The notes below the pieces were generated by a model. That model was not told where the DNA came from. It made no database searches and was given only the letters and a program-made list of their open reading frames with translations. The position numbers were made by a program, and so were the translations under genes. A stretch of 64,000 nt of DNA. It comes from Marinomonas polaris DSM 16579 (lineage in GTDB: Bacteria; Pseudomonadota; Gammaproteobacteria; Pseudomonadales; Marinomonadaceae). The DNA lies in the NCBI RefSeq assembly GCF_900129155.1, contig NZ_FQVF01000003.1, positions 344,734-408,733 of the forward strand, given 5' to 3'. Below are positions 9,179-16,768 of the stretch, one piece after another; positions within the stretch are counted from its first letter, which is position 1, and each line of letters begins with the position of its first letter.

Positions 9179-10213
9179 TTATTCATCTAAGGTGAAACCA
9201 GATATAAATGCTTGAAGGTTTTCATTCAGCTTTTCAATACAGTAACCACCTTCTACCAAAATAATAATGGGCTTATTAAGTGCCTTTAGTTTTTTTGACA
9301 ATCTAAAAAAACCATTTGTACTAACATTACATTTAGCTTGCGGATCATCTTTATAAACATCAAAACCTAGAACGTGAATAACAACGTCTGGATTAAATAA
9401 TTTTACTTTATCAATTGCTTTATCAACATAGTTGAAAAATCCGTCTTCATCTGTTCCATGAGGCATTGGAAAGTTATTGTTATACCCATAACCCTCTCCT
9501 TCTCCTTTTTCGTGCTCATGCCCAGAAACTATCGGATAAAAATTGATAGGGCTACCATGTACTGAAGCATATAAAACGTCTTTACGGTTATAAAAAATCT
9601 CCTGTATTCCCTGTCCATGGTGCATATCTGTATCTATGATGGCAATTTTTTTAAATTTTGGTTTTAAATACTCAGCAATAATTGCAGCATTATTCAAATA
9701 ACAAAAACCACCTGCTGCACTTTTTCGCGCATGATGTCCAGCAGGCCTTGTTAGACATATCTGTACTTTATTTGACGGCTCTCCCTCTTTTAATAATGCA
9801 TCAGCTGCATTTAATGCAGTTTGAGCAGACCAATAAATAGATGTCCATGTGTATTTTCCTATAGGAGCACTACCATCCGCTTGATATTTAGCCGCTTTAG
9901 CTAAAATACCAAGCCCAAAGTTATTATGTGGCATATAGATTGATGTCTGAACCTCTTCTCCTACCTCATCCTCTAAAGCAATCCATTCATCATAGCCATT
10001 TTTTAGAAACTCCACATAACCAAAGTCATGTACTGCTAGAATTGGATCAATGCCAATTTCTTTAGCATCTATTACGTTTAAACCCATGGCTTCAGGAGCT
10101 CTTAATAAAGCAGTTAATCTCTCTGGCTTTTCTTGAGGTTGATGTATTTTACCCCGAGAATAAAAGCTTTTAGGCTTATGTAACTTTTGATTTTCATGAC
10201 TGTATATTTTCAT
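9179..10213 (-). CDS. Acetylpolyamine amidohydrolase / histone-deacetylase family
   Basis: A 344-residue zinc amidohydrolase of the HDAC superfamily; bacterial members deacetylate acetylated polyamines or related amides. Active-site features visible are the His pair in RPAGHHAR, zinc ligands Asp and His in DTDMHHGQG, the third zinc Asp in LGFDVYKDDP, and the catalytic-loop Tyr in VEGGYCIE. A longer frame opens at GTG 10222, but AAGAG lies eight bases before the ATG at 10213. It heads the minus-strand operon. A paralog at 15437-16462 shares the HEHEKGEGxGYG segment. Confidence 0.9.
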   Translation of the reverse strand: MKIYSHENQKLHKPKSFYSRGKIHQPQEKPERLTALLRAPEAMGLNVIDAKEIGIDPILAVHDFGYVEFLKNGYDEWIALEDEVGEEVQTSIYMPHNNFGLGILAKAAKYQADGSAPIGKYTWTSIYWSAQTALNAADALLKEGEPSNKVQICLTRPAGHHARKSAAGGFCYLNNAAIIAEYLKPKFKKIAIIDTDMHHGQGIQEIFYNRKDVLYASVHGSPINFYPIVSGHEHEKGEGEGYGYNNNFPMPHGTDEDGFFNYVDKAIDKVKLFNPDVVIHVLGFDVYKDDPQAKCNVSTNGFFRLSKKLKALNKPIIILVEGGYCIEKLNENLQAFISGFTLDE

Positions 10214-10260
10214 ATTACGCACTCTTATTTAACGCTTAAATTCTCGGTTAAAGACATTTT

Positions 10261-10282
10261 TACATTTGATCGATCAAATGTA
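10261..10282. promoter_or_regulatory. Perfect 22-bp palindrome, probable operator
   Basis: TACATTTGATC followed directly by GATCAAATGTA is a perfect dyad with no spacer. It lies 48 bases upstream of the amidohydrolase ATG (minus strand) and about 200 bases upstream of the aminotransferase ATG (plus strand). This is where a repressor or activator shared by the two divergent operons would bind. The factor is unknown. Confidence 0.6.
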
Positions 10283-10478
10283 TTTCCCACAGAATGAAAG
10301 GTCAAATTATATAAAATAATATAAGGTATAAGTACAGCTAATATATTTTCAGATAAATGGCAAAATAATCCAAAATCAAACAAATTAACTAATATATTTC
10401 ATTGAAATAAATTTTTACTTGTACATATAATGAATTCAGTCGAAAAACACCGTCATGCACCTGACAATAGGAAATGTA

Positions 10479-11798
10479 ATGACTAATAACGCTTTATTCT
10501 ACTTGACCAATAACGATATGCCGGTTGTCAGTCATGCAAATGGTATTTATATCTGGGATACACAAGGACATCGCTACATAGATGGTTGCTCAGGTGCTAT
10601 TACTTGTAATATTGGACACAACCATCCGACCGTAATACAGGCAATGTCTGAACAACTAAATAAAATTGCTTTTAGCTATCGAACTCAATTCGAAAGTCAA
10701 GTTGCTATAGATTTAGCAGATCAACTTGTCAATATAACTGAGGGTGACTTGGATAAAGTTTTCTTTGTTGGTAGTGGTTCAGAAGCTGTCGAAAGCGCAA
10801 TAAAGCTAGCAGTACAGTATTTTGTCGCCAGCAGCCAACCAAAACGCAGCAAGTTTGTATCCTTAAGTCCTTCGTATCACGGTAGCACTCTTGGAGCCTT
10901 AGGGTTGACTGGGTACGAACCATTAGAGGCACCATATCGCTCAATTTCTATTAGTTCTATAAAAGTGCCCTCTCCAGATTTATACCGCTACAAAGAAGCC
11001 AACATTGAAGAACACATCACAACAGTACTGAAGCAGACTGAGAACGCTATTTTAACAGCAGGTGCAGACACAATAGCTGGCATTGTCTTAGAGCCAGTTG
11101 GCGGAGCCAGTACTGGTGGACGCATGGTCACCAAACGTTATATGGAAGGGTTGCGTGCTTTGTGTGATCGATATGGTTGTCTATTAATTATGGACGAAGT
11201 ACTCAGTGGTATGGGACGCACAGGAAAATGGTTTGCTTATCAACATTTTGGCATAGCACCTGATATTTTAACATTGGCCAAAGGCTTAGGTTCTGGTTAT
11301 TACCCTATAGCGGCTATGATGGCGCGAAAAGAGTTAGTCGATGTTGTAGACCTTAGTGGTGGTTTCATGCATGGTCATACATACGCAGGAAACCCTTTAG
11401 CCTGCGCCACCGGCCTTGCTGTTATTGATGTGATGAATACTGAACAACTGATCAGTAATTCTTCAAAACAAGGCACCTATCTTCATCAGCAACTTGAGCT
11501 ACTGGCCCTTAAGCATAATTGTATTGGTGATATACGTGGCATTGGCTTGCTTCAAGGTCTAGAACTCGTACAAAACAAGATAACTAAAGAACCTTATCCA
11601 CCATCGTTTAATGCCTTTGAAAAAATCACAACTCTAGCCAAGAAACGCGGCTTACTTATTTACCCAAGACGTTGTTTAAATGGTTTAGCAGGAGACCATG
11701 TATTAATTACACCGCCACTAACCGTAACCAGTGAAGATATTGATGAAATAATTTCCTTATTGGACGAAAGTTTTACTGCTTTCGAGCAAATAAAATAG
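10479..11798 (+). CDS. Class III PLP-dependent aminotransferase
   Basis: A 439-residue class III (omega-type) aminotransferase. The cofactor region has VFFVGSGSEAVESAIKLA, the PLP-contacting Asp in CLLIMDEVLSGMGRTGKW and the Schiff-base Lys in LTLAKGLGSGYYP. The frame is open from ATG 10455, but AGGA at eight bases before ATG 10479 supports the shorter start. It is the first gene of the plus-strand amine operon, before the ABC importer. The family commonly uses omega-amino acids, diamines or beta-alanine-like amines with pyruvate or 2-oxoglutarate; context favours a deacetylated diamine or its amino-acid derivative. Confidence 0.9.
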   Translation: MTNNALFYLTNNDMPVVSHANGIYIWDTQGHRYIDGCSGAITCNIGHNHPTVIQAMSEQLNKIAFSYRTQFESQVAIDLADQLVNITEGDLDKVFFVGSGSEAVESAIKLAVQYFVASSQPKRSKFVSLSPSYHGSTLGALGLTGYEPLEAPYRSISISSIKVPSPDLYRYKEANIEEHITTVLKQTENAILTAGADTIAGIVLEPVGGASTGGRMVTKRYMEGLRALCDRYGCLLIMDEVLSGMGRTGKWFAYQHFGIAPDILTLAKGLGSGYYPIAAMMARKELVDVVDLSGGFMHGHTYAGNPLACATGLAVIDVMNTEQLISNSSKQGTYLHQQLELLALKHNCIGDIRGIGLLQGLELVQNKITKEPYPPSFNAFEKITTLAKKRGLLIYPRRCLNGLAGDHVLITPPLTVTSEDIDEIISLLDESFTAFEQIK

Positions 11799-11960
11799 AA
11801 TAAATAATACTCCATATAAGAGCGGGTATTGATATTAGAAATATTAAAAACGAATAAAAAGAGAGTTAAAAGATAAAATAATAATAAATCAGTATAAAAA
11901 TTACGATGCACAATAATGTGCGCCGTCTATCATAATAAACTGAAAAGAAAGGAACAAAAT

Positions 11961-12764
11961 ATGAAAAAATTCACAAAAAAAATATCACAAACTTTTATGC
12001 TTGCAGCCGTCATCTCTGGTGCTACCGCTATGGTTTCCACGTCAACATACGCACGTGACCTAGATGAAATCCGTGGTGATGTGCTTCAAGTGGTCAATTC
12101 AGGTGCTTATCCTCCATTTAGTTTTGTCAATACTCAAGGTGAGTTAGTCGGCTTTGATGTAGATATTGCCGAGGCTCTAGCTGAAAAGATGGGAGTTAAA
12201 GTTAATGTTCAGTCATCTCCTTGGAATGGCATTATTGCAGCTCTAGCCGGTGGTCGTTTTGACGCCTGTATTTGTAGTATGAGTGATACCGAAGAACGTA
12301 GAAAAGCCGTCGCTTTCACAGACTCTTACTATAGTGCTGGCTTAGCAGTCTGGGTAAAAAGTAATACTAATGATGTGAGTAGTCTTGCAGATTTTTCTGG
12401 TAAGCGTGTTGGCTCTACTTTAGGTGAAACAGGTAACCAGTGGGCAGTAGAAAAAGCCGATGGTAAATGGCGTAACCAAACCTTTCAAGGCTTACCTGAC
12501 ATGATGAATGCTCTTAATACAGGCCGCATTGATATAATGATTGCTGATGACGTACCTGTCATGGTGGCCATTAGAGAAAACAAAAGCGATATTAAAATAG
12601 TCGATGTAGGTCCTTTACCTCGCTTTCCAGCCGCAATTTCTATTCAAAAAAATAAGCCTCAGTTACTTGCTGCTTTAAATTCTGCTTTAAAAGAGATCAA
12701 GTCCGATGGTACTTACCAGGCAATTGTAGATCAATGGATTGGTAAAGGTGCCAATATCCAGTAA
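11961..12764 (+). CDS. ABC transporter substrate-binding protein, family 3
   Basis: A 267-residue periplasmic binding protein of the polar-amino-acid family. MKKFTKKISQTFMLAAVISG with a cut after STYA is a clear signal peptide. The mature protein carries the family 3 signature GFDVDIAEALAEKMGVKV and the hinge region FTDSYYSAGLAVWVK. AAGGAAC lies before the ATG; the in-frame ATG at 11916 is an upstream extension lacking the signal peptide start. It binds the imported amine or amino acid for the two permeases and the ATPase that follow. A terminator-like hairpin separates it from them. Confidence 0.92.
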   Translation: MKKFTKKISQTFMLAAVISGATAMVSTSTYARDLDEIRGDVLQVVNSGAYPPFSFVNTQGELVGFDVDIAEALAEKMGVKVNVQSSPWNGIIAALAGGRFDACICSMSDTEERRKAVAFTDSYYSAGLAVWVKSNTNDVSSLADFSGKRVGSTLGETGNQWAVEKADGKWRNQTFQGLPDMMNALNTGRIDIMIADDVPVMVAIRENKSDIKIVDVGPLPRFPAAISIQKNKPQLLAALNSALKEIKSDGTYQAIVDQWIGKGANIQ

Positions 12765-12774
12765 AGACCATGGG

Positions 12775-12807
12775 AAAGATCATCGCATTTAATGCGCTGA
12801 TCTTTTT
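12775..12807 (+). terminator. Intra-operon terminator/attenuator after the binding-protein gene
   Basis: AAAGATCA and TGATCTTT form a stem extended by CGCATT/AATGCG and followed by T6. It sits between the binding-protein gene and the permease genes, a common way to give more binding protein than membrane components. Confidence 0.75.
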
Positions 12808-12879
12808 TCACGCTAATACTTCTCATTAAGAAGTTACATTGTACGTAGCAGCTTAATAACGAAAAACAAAGGTAAGCTC

Positions 12880-13536
12880 ATGGATTTCAATTTGATGATC
12901 GAGGTTACTCCGTTGCTAGTCAAAGCAGCGTGGATCACGATCGATATTTCTATCCGCTCATTATTTTTTGGCTTCTTTATTGCGTGCGGACTGGTTTTTT
13001 TACAGTCTTTTCAATTTGCACCTATACGCTGGTTTGCTCGTGGCTATATTAGTGTCATCCGAGGAACGCCATATTTCGTGCAGCTATTATTAGTGTTTTA
13101 TGGTGGACCAAGTATTGGCTTAAGGCTTGACCCCATTACGTGCGGAGTTGTCGTCGGTGCATTCAATATTGCGGCCTATATGAGCGAAGCTATTAGGGGC
13201 TCTATTGAGTCTGTTGATAGCGGCCAAGTAGAAGCCTCAAGGTCTCTAGGTTTTGGGAAAGTTCAAACTTTAGTATCTATTATACTACCGCAATCAGCTG
13301 CACTGATGATCCGCTCTATCGGGATATTAGCCATCGTGTTGATCAAAAACTCTTCATTGGTTTCTATAATATCGGTGGTTGAATTAACTTATCAAGCACA
13401 ACGTTTGATTGGTTCTACCTATAAACCCTTAGAGATATTTACGCTTAGTGCGTTTATGTATGTCATCATAATTTATGCGGTAATGGGAATTATTGAATTA
13501 GCCTATCGTCGTGCAATGCGTTATACAACCCTATAG
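12880..13536 (+). CDS. ABC transporter permease (HisM/GlnP type)
   Basis: A 218-residue inner-membrane permease of the polar-amino-acid class with about five hydrophobic segments. The start of the coupling-loop motif (EASRSLGFGKVQTLVSIILP) is the EAA motif that contacts the ATPase, and RGTPYFVQLLLVFYGGP is the typical N-terminal signature. AAAGGTAAG precedes the ATG. It is followed after 12 bases by a second permease, so the channel is likely a heterodimer. Confidence 0.92.
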   Translation: MDFNLMIEVTPLLVKAAWITIDISIRSLFFGFFIACGLVFLQSFQFAPIRWFARGYISVIRGTPYFVQLLLVFYGGPSIGLRLDPITCGVVVGAFNIAAYMSEAIRGSIESVDSGQVEASRSLGFGKVQTLVSIILPQSAALMIRSIGILAIVLIKNSSLVSIISVVELTYQAQRLIGSTYKPLEIFTLSAFMYVIIIYAVMGIIELAYRRAMRYTTL

Positions 13537-13548
13537 GAGGTTCCAGAA

Positions 13549-14202
13549 ATGGAATTTGATTTCACTCCGGTAATAACTTATTTTCCTACCTTATTAAAAG
13601 GGGTTGGAGTGGGTTCTCTTGTTGCTGTTATCGTTGCTTTTATGTCAATTGTAGGTGGTTTATTAGTAGCGGTGATATCTATTTATATTAATAAAATAGT
13701 GAGTTGGCCCCTACGCTTTTTTATCTGGCTATTCATGACAACGCCCTTATTACTCCAGCTCTATTTTTTATATTTTGGTCTTGGCGAATGGATTCTGATT
13801 CCCGCCATATTCGTTGGCATACTCGGACTAGGTTTTCATTATATGGCATATAATGCTGACATCTTCGTAGCGACTATAAAGTCAGTATCAAATGGACAAT
13901 ATGAAGCATCACGATCTCTCGGATTCGGACATGCAGCTACTATTTTTTATATTATCGTCCCACAAGCTTTTATTCGCTCTATCCCTCAATTAGGAAACAA
14001 TATGATCTTGATGGTAAAAGACACGTCGGTTTTATCAGCAATTGGGGTTGCTGAATTAGTGTATGCCTCTCAGTATGCAATAAGTGTGTCTTTCAGACCA
14101 TTTGAATTCTTTATTGTCATCGCTGCAATGTATTATCTAATCAATATATTTATGGAACTAGGACAAGTTTGGCTTGAACGTGAAACAGCGTATCGTCGTT
14201 AA
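13549..14202 (+). CDS. ABC transporter permease (HisQ/GlnP type)
   Basis: The second 217-residue permease of the importer. It has several membrane segments, the signature TTPLLLQLYFLYFGLG, and the EAA coupling motif EASRSLGFGHAATIFYIIVP. AGGAGG lies nine bases before the ATG, a strong ribosome-binding site. It is flanked by the first permease and the ATPase gene, and forms the other half of the transmembrane channel. Confidence 0.92.
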   Translation: MEFDFTPVITYFPTLLKGVGVGSLVAVIVAFMSIVGGLLVAVISIYINKIVSWPLRFFIWLFMTTPLLLQLYFLYFGLGEWILIPAIFVGILGLGFHYMAYNADIFVATIKSVSNGQYEASRSLGFGHAATIFYIIVPQAFIRSIPQLGNNMILMVKDTSVLSAIGVAELVYASQYAISVSFRPFEFFIVIAAMYYLINIFMELGQVWLERETAYRR

Positions 14203-14237
14203 AACTTCACCAATTTTATAATTAAGGTAGAACGGAA

Positions 14238-15017
14238 ATGAATACAGAACGAAATAAAGACGAACCGATGATTGAAATTCGTGATGTTCACAAAAGTTTT
14301 GGCGACTTGGAAGTTCTAAAAGGCATCAACTTAACGGTTAATAGAGGAAAAATAGTCTCTATTATTGGCCCTTCTGGATCTGGTAAAAGTACATTATTGC
14401 GCTCTGTGAATCACCTTGAAGTAATTGATCAAGGTAATATTCTTCTTGATGGAGTGCAAGTTAATCGGCCCGATATGAAAGGTTTGCAATTTGAGCGGCA
14501 TATTAACCATATACGCCAGAATATGGGTATGGTTTTCCAACACTTTAACCTTTTCCCCCATTTATCTACAATTGATAACATCACTTTAGCACCTAGAAAA
14601 CTTAAAAAAATGCCCCCAAAAATAGCTAGAGAACTTGGTATGGAGTTGCTTAATAGAGTAGGTCTTGCCAGTAAAGCTGATGTATTTCCAAATTGGTTAT
14701 CAGGTGGTCAAAAGCAACGAGTCGCTATTGCTCGTGCTTTAGCAATGGAGCCTAAAGTAATGCTATTTGATGAAGCGACTTCTGCTTTAGACCCAGAGCT
14801 TGTTGAAGAAGTTAATCAGGTAATGCAAAGCCTAGCTGAAGAGCAAATGACCATGTTGATCGTGACACACGAAATGGGATTTGCTCGTGATGTTTCAGAT
14901 TGGGCTATGTTCATGGATGGTGGTGTCGTTGTTGAAGAATGCGCTCCTCAGAAGTTATTTAGTAACCCAGATCAGGAACGGACTCAAAACTTTCTGCGTA
15001 AGCATCTTAACTCCTGA
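14238..15017 (+). CDS. ABC transporter ATP-binding protein (polar amino acid type)
   Basis: A 259-residue ATPase. The Walker A motif is GPSGSGKST, the Q-loop [14 protein letters not shown], the signature [15 protein letters not shown], Walker [14 protein letters not shown] and the H-loop VTHE. It powers the importer made by the preceding genes. A weak hairpin terminator follows at about 15053-15083, so this may end the main transcript before the second amidohydrolase gene. Confidence 0.94.
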   Translation: MNTERNKDEPMIEIRDVHKSFGDLEVLKGINLTVNRGKIVSIIGPSGSGKSTLLRSVNHLEVIDQGNILLDGVQVNRPDMKGLQFERHINHIRQNMGMVFQHFNLFPHLSTIDNITLAPRKLKKMPPKIARELGMELLNRVGLASKADVFPNWLSGGQKQRVAIARALAMEPKVMLFDEATSALDPELVEEVNQVMQSLAEEQMTMLIVTHEMGFARDVSDWAMFMDGGVVVEECAPQKLFSNPDQERTQNFLRKHLNS

Positions 15018-15052
15018 TTATCCTAAAACATTTTTTAAAATTTTTATTAATA

Positions 15053-15083
15053 AAGAAACCGTATAAAAATACGGCTTTCTATT
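15053..15083 (+). terminator. Probable rho-independent terminator after the ABC ATPase gene
   Basis: GAAACCGTA and TACGG-C-TTTC form an imperfect stem with an A-rich loop, followed by a short T run. It lies about 35 bases after the ATPase stop. Confidence 0.55.
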
Positions 15084-15238
15084 TCATTAGATATGCAAAG
15101 GATATGAAAATATGAGAACTAAAAAAATATGGCGCAGATCAAATTTAGAGAAACCTTAGAGGCTTATTGTTTTTCGACTGATTTTTTTCTGTCATGATGG
15201 CCATGTGAGTACCACATTAGGTGTTACACTTAGTTTAA

Positions 15239-15287
15239 CATAAAGACCTAAAATACGCATAAAGACCTAAAATGGTCGTGCCATTTT
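15239..15287 (+). repeat. 16-bp direct repeats plus inverted repeat upstream of the second amidohydrolase
   Basis: CATAAAGACCTAAAAT occurs at 15239-15254 and again at 15258-15273, a 19-base period. The second copy runs into an inverted repeat, AAAATGG-TCGTG-CCATTTT (15269-15287). Tandem sites of this kind suit an activator or response-regulator binding region. The surrounding 15084-15436 has no gene I can support. Confidence 0.45.
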
Positions 15288-15436
15288 GTTATTTTAATCG
15301 GCAGGAAAAACAGGTTTTGGTGCTGAATTACTGTTAGAAATAATTGATTAAACACTTGTTCATCATATTAAATAGTAAAGCTTTTAAATAATGTCATCTG
15401 CCCTATTATCAATAATAAACTTTATGGAGAAATACT

Positions 15437-16462
15437 CTGAAAGCCTTCTATCATAAAAACCAAAAAAAACACAGCCCTAAATTTTATATTAAACATGGCA
15501 AACCAACACCTGCAAAAGAAATCCCAGAGCGAGAAGACGTTTTTATAAAGGTAATAAATGAGCTTAATATCCCCTTGGAAGAAGCTAATGATTTTGGCAT
15601 GTCATTTATCTCTGCAGTTCATACACCAAATTATTTATTTTTTTTAAAAACTATCTATCCTAAATGGGCTTTATTATCTGAGCCTAGCTCCGAGATTTTT
15701 CCTGAAAGTCACCCAGTAAAACACACTCCTTCATATCCCAAAGATACTATTGGTCAAATCGGATGGCATATTATGGATTTATCTTGTCCAATTGGGGAAG
15801 AAAGCTGGTTGGGAGCTTACGCATCAGCACAAACAGCCATTAGTGCTGCAGACTGCATAGCAACAGGAAAATCCAGTACTGCGTATGCTGCTTGCCGCCC
15901 ACCTGGCCATCATGCCCATTCGGATGGTGCCGCAGGTTTTTGCATATTAAACAATTCTGCTATTGCCGCTGAAAGATTATTAAAAGACTTTGATAGAGTT
16001 GCCATTTTAGATGTGGATCTACATCACGGAAATGGAACCCAGGCAATATTTTGGAATCGTCGCGATGTTATGACAATCTCAATACATGCTGACCCTGCTA
16101 TTTGCTATCCACATTATTGGGGATATGAGCATGAAAAGGGTGAAGGCCAAGGTTATGGTTTCAATATCAACTTTCCGATTCCAGAGGGTACATCAGATAA
16201 TGATTATATGTATGTACTTGAAAAAGCAATTGACCAACTTAAAACCTACTCTCCAGATGTCATCATCCTAGCCTTAGGCCTCGATGCCTCTGAACAAGAT
16301 CCAATTGACATGTTAGGTTTAACAACCGCAGGCTTTTCAGAAATTGGACAGCGCGTGAAAGCACTTAATCTACCAACATTAATCGTACAAGAAGGTGGTT
16401 ATATTTCTCCAATTCTAGGAGATAATTTAGCGGCTTTATTGAAGGCTTTTATTAATGAATAA
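15437..16462 (+). CDS. Acetylpolyamine amidohydrolase / HDAC-family protein, apparent CTG start
   Basis: A zinc amidohydrolase paralogous to the one at 9179-10213. The active site is intact: RPPGHHAH, DVDLHHGNG, GLDASEQDP and EGGY. The first canonical in-frame start is TTG 15575, which would delete the conserved N-terminus. The frame is open upstream and encodes the family opening KAFYHKNQKKHSP, beginning exactly at CTG 15437; GGAGA lies six bases before that CTG. The next in-frame stop is at 15416, with no ATG, GTG or TTG between. From CTG the protein is 341 residues, close to its 344-residue paralog. Either CTG is used or the start codon has mutated. Confidence 0.8.
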   Translation: MKAFYHKNQKKHSPKFYIKHGKPTPAKEIPEREDVFIKVINELNIPLEEANDFGMSFISAVHTPNYLFFLKTIYPKWALLSEPSSEIFPESHPVKHTPSYPKDTIGQIGWHIMDLSCPIGEESWLGAYASAQTAISAADCIATGKSSTAYAACRPPGHHAHSDGAAGFCILNNSAIAAERLLKDFDRVAILDVDLHHGNGTQAIFWNRRDVMTISIHADPAICYPHYWGYEHEKGEGQGYGFNINFPIPEGTSDNDYMYVLEKAIDQLKTYSPDVIILALGLDASEQDPIDMLGLTTAGFSEIGQRVKALNLPTLIVQEGGYISPILGDNLAALLKAFINE

Positions 16463-16768
16463 TTTAATCTGAACAATAAGTATAGGCACCTATTTGGTGC
16501 CTGACTCTAACGGTAGTAAATGTCTGGAAAAACATGCTGCATTGCCCAATAAAACTACCTTCCTAACGTTTCGAAAAATAAGAGAGTTTTAAGAAGCAGT
16601 ATAAAAAATTTTATACTTTACAGATCGTTTTAAATCACAAAAAGCCCCGACTCTTTGAATGATTACTAACAGTAAAGGCTTTTTATTGTTACTTTGGATA
16701 AGTAAAAAATATCGACTATTTTTAATCATATCCCCCCTAACTAAATAATCCAACTTTATGATTACTTA
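16463..16768. other. Intergenic region with two hairpins
   Basis: No gene is visible. AGGCACC-TATTT-GGTGCCT at 16484-16502 follows the amidohydrolase stop but lacks a U-tract. AAAAAGCC and GGCTTTTT at 16639-16684 bracket about 30 bases and could end transcription from either side. Confidence 0.5.
16639..16684. terminator. Possible bidirectional terminator
   Basis: AAAAAGCC and GGCTTTTT form an 8-bp stem with T-runs on both strands, but the ~30-base loop is long. It lies between the convergent amidohydrolase and GGDEF-EAL genes. Confidence 0.5.
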
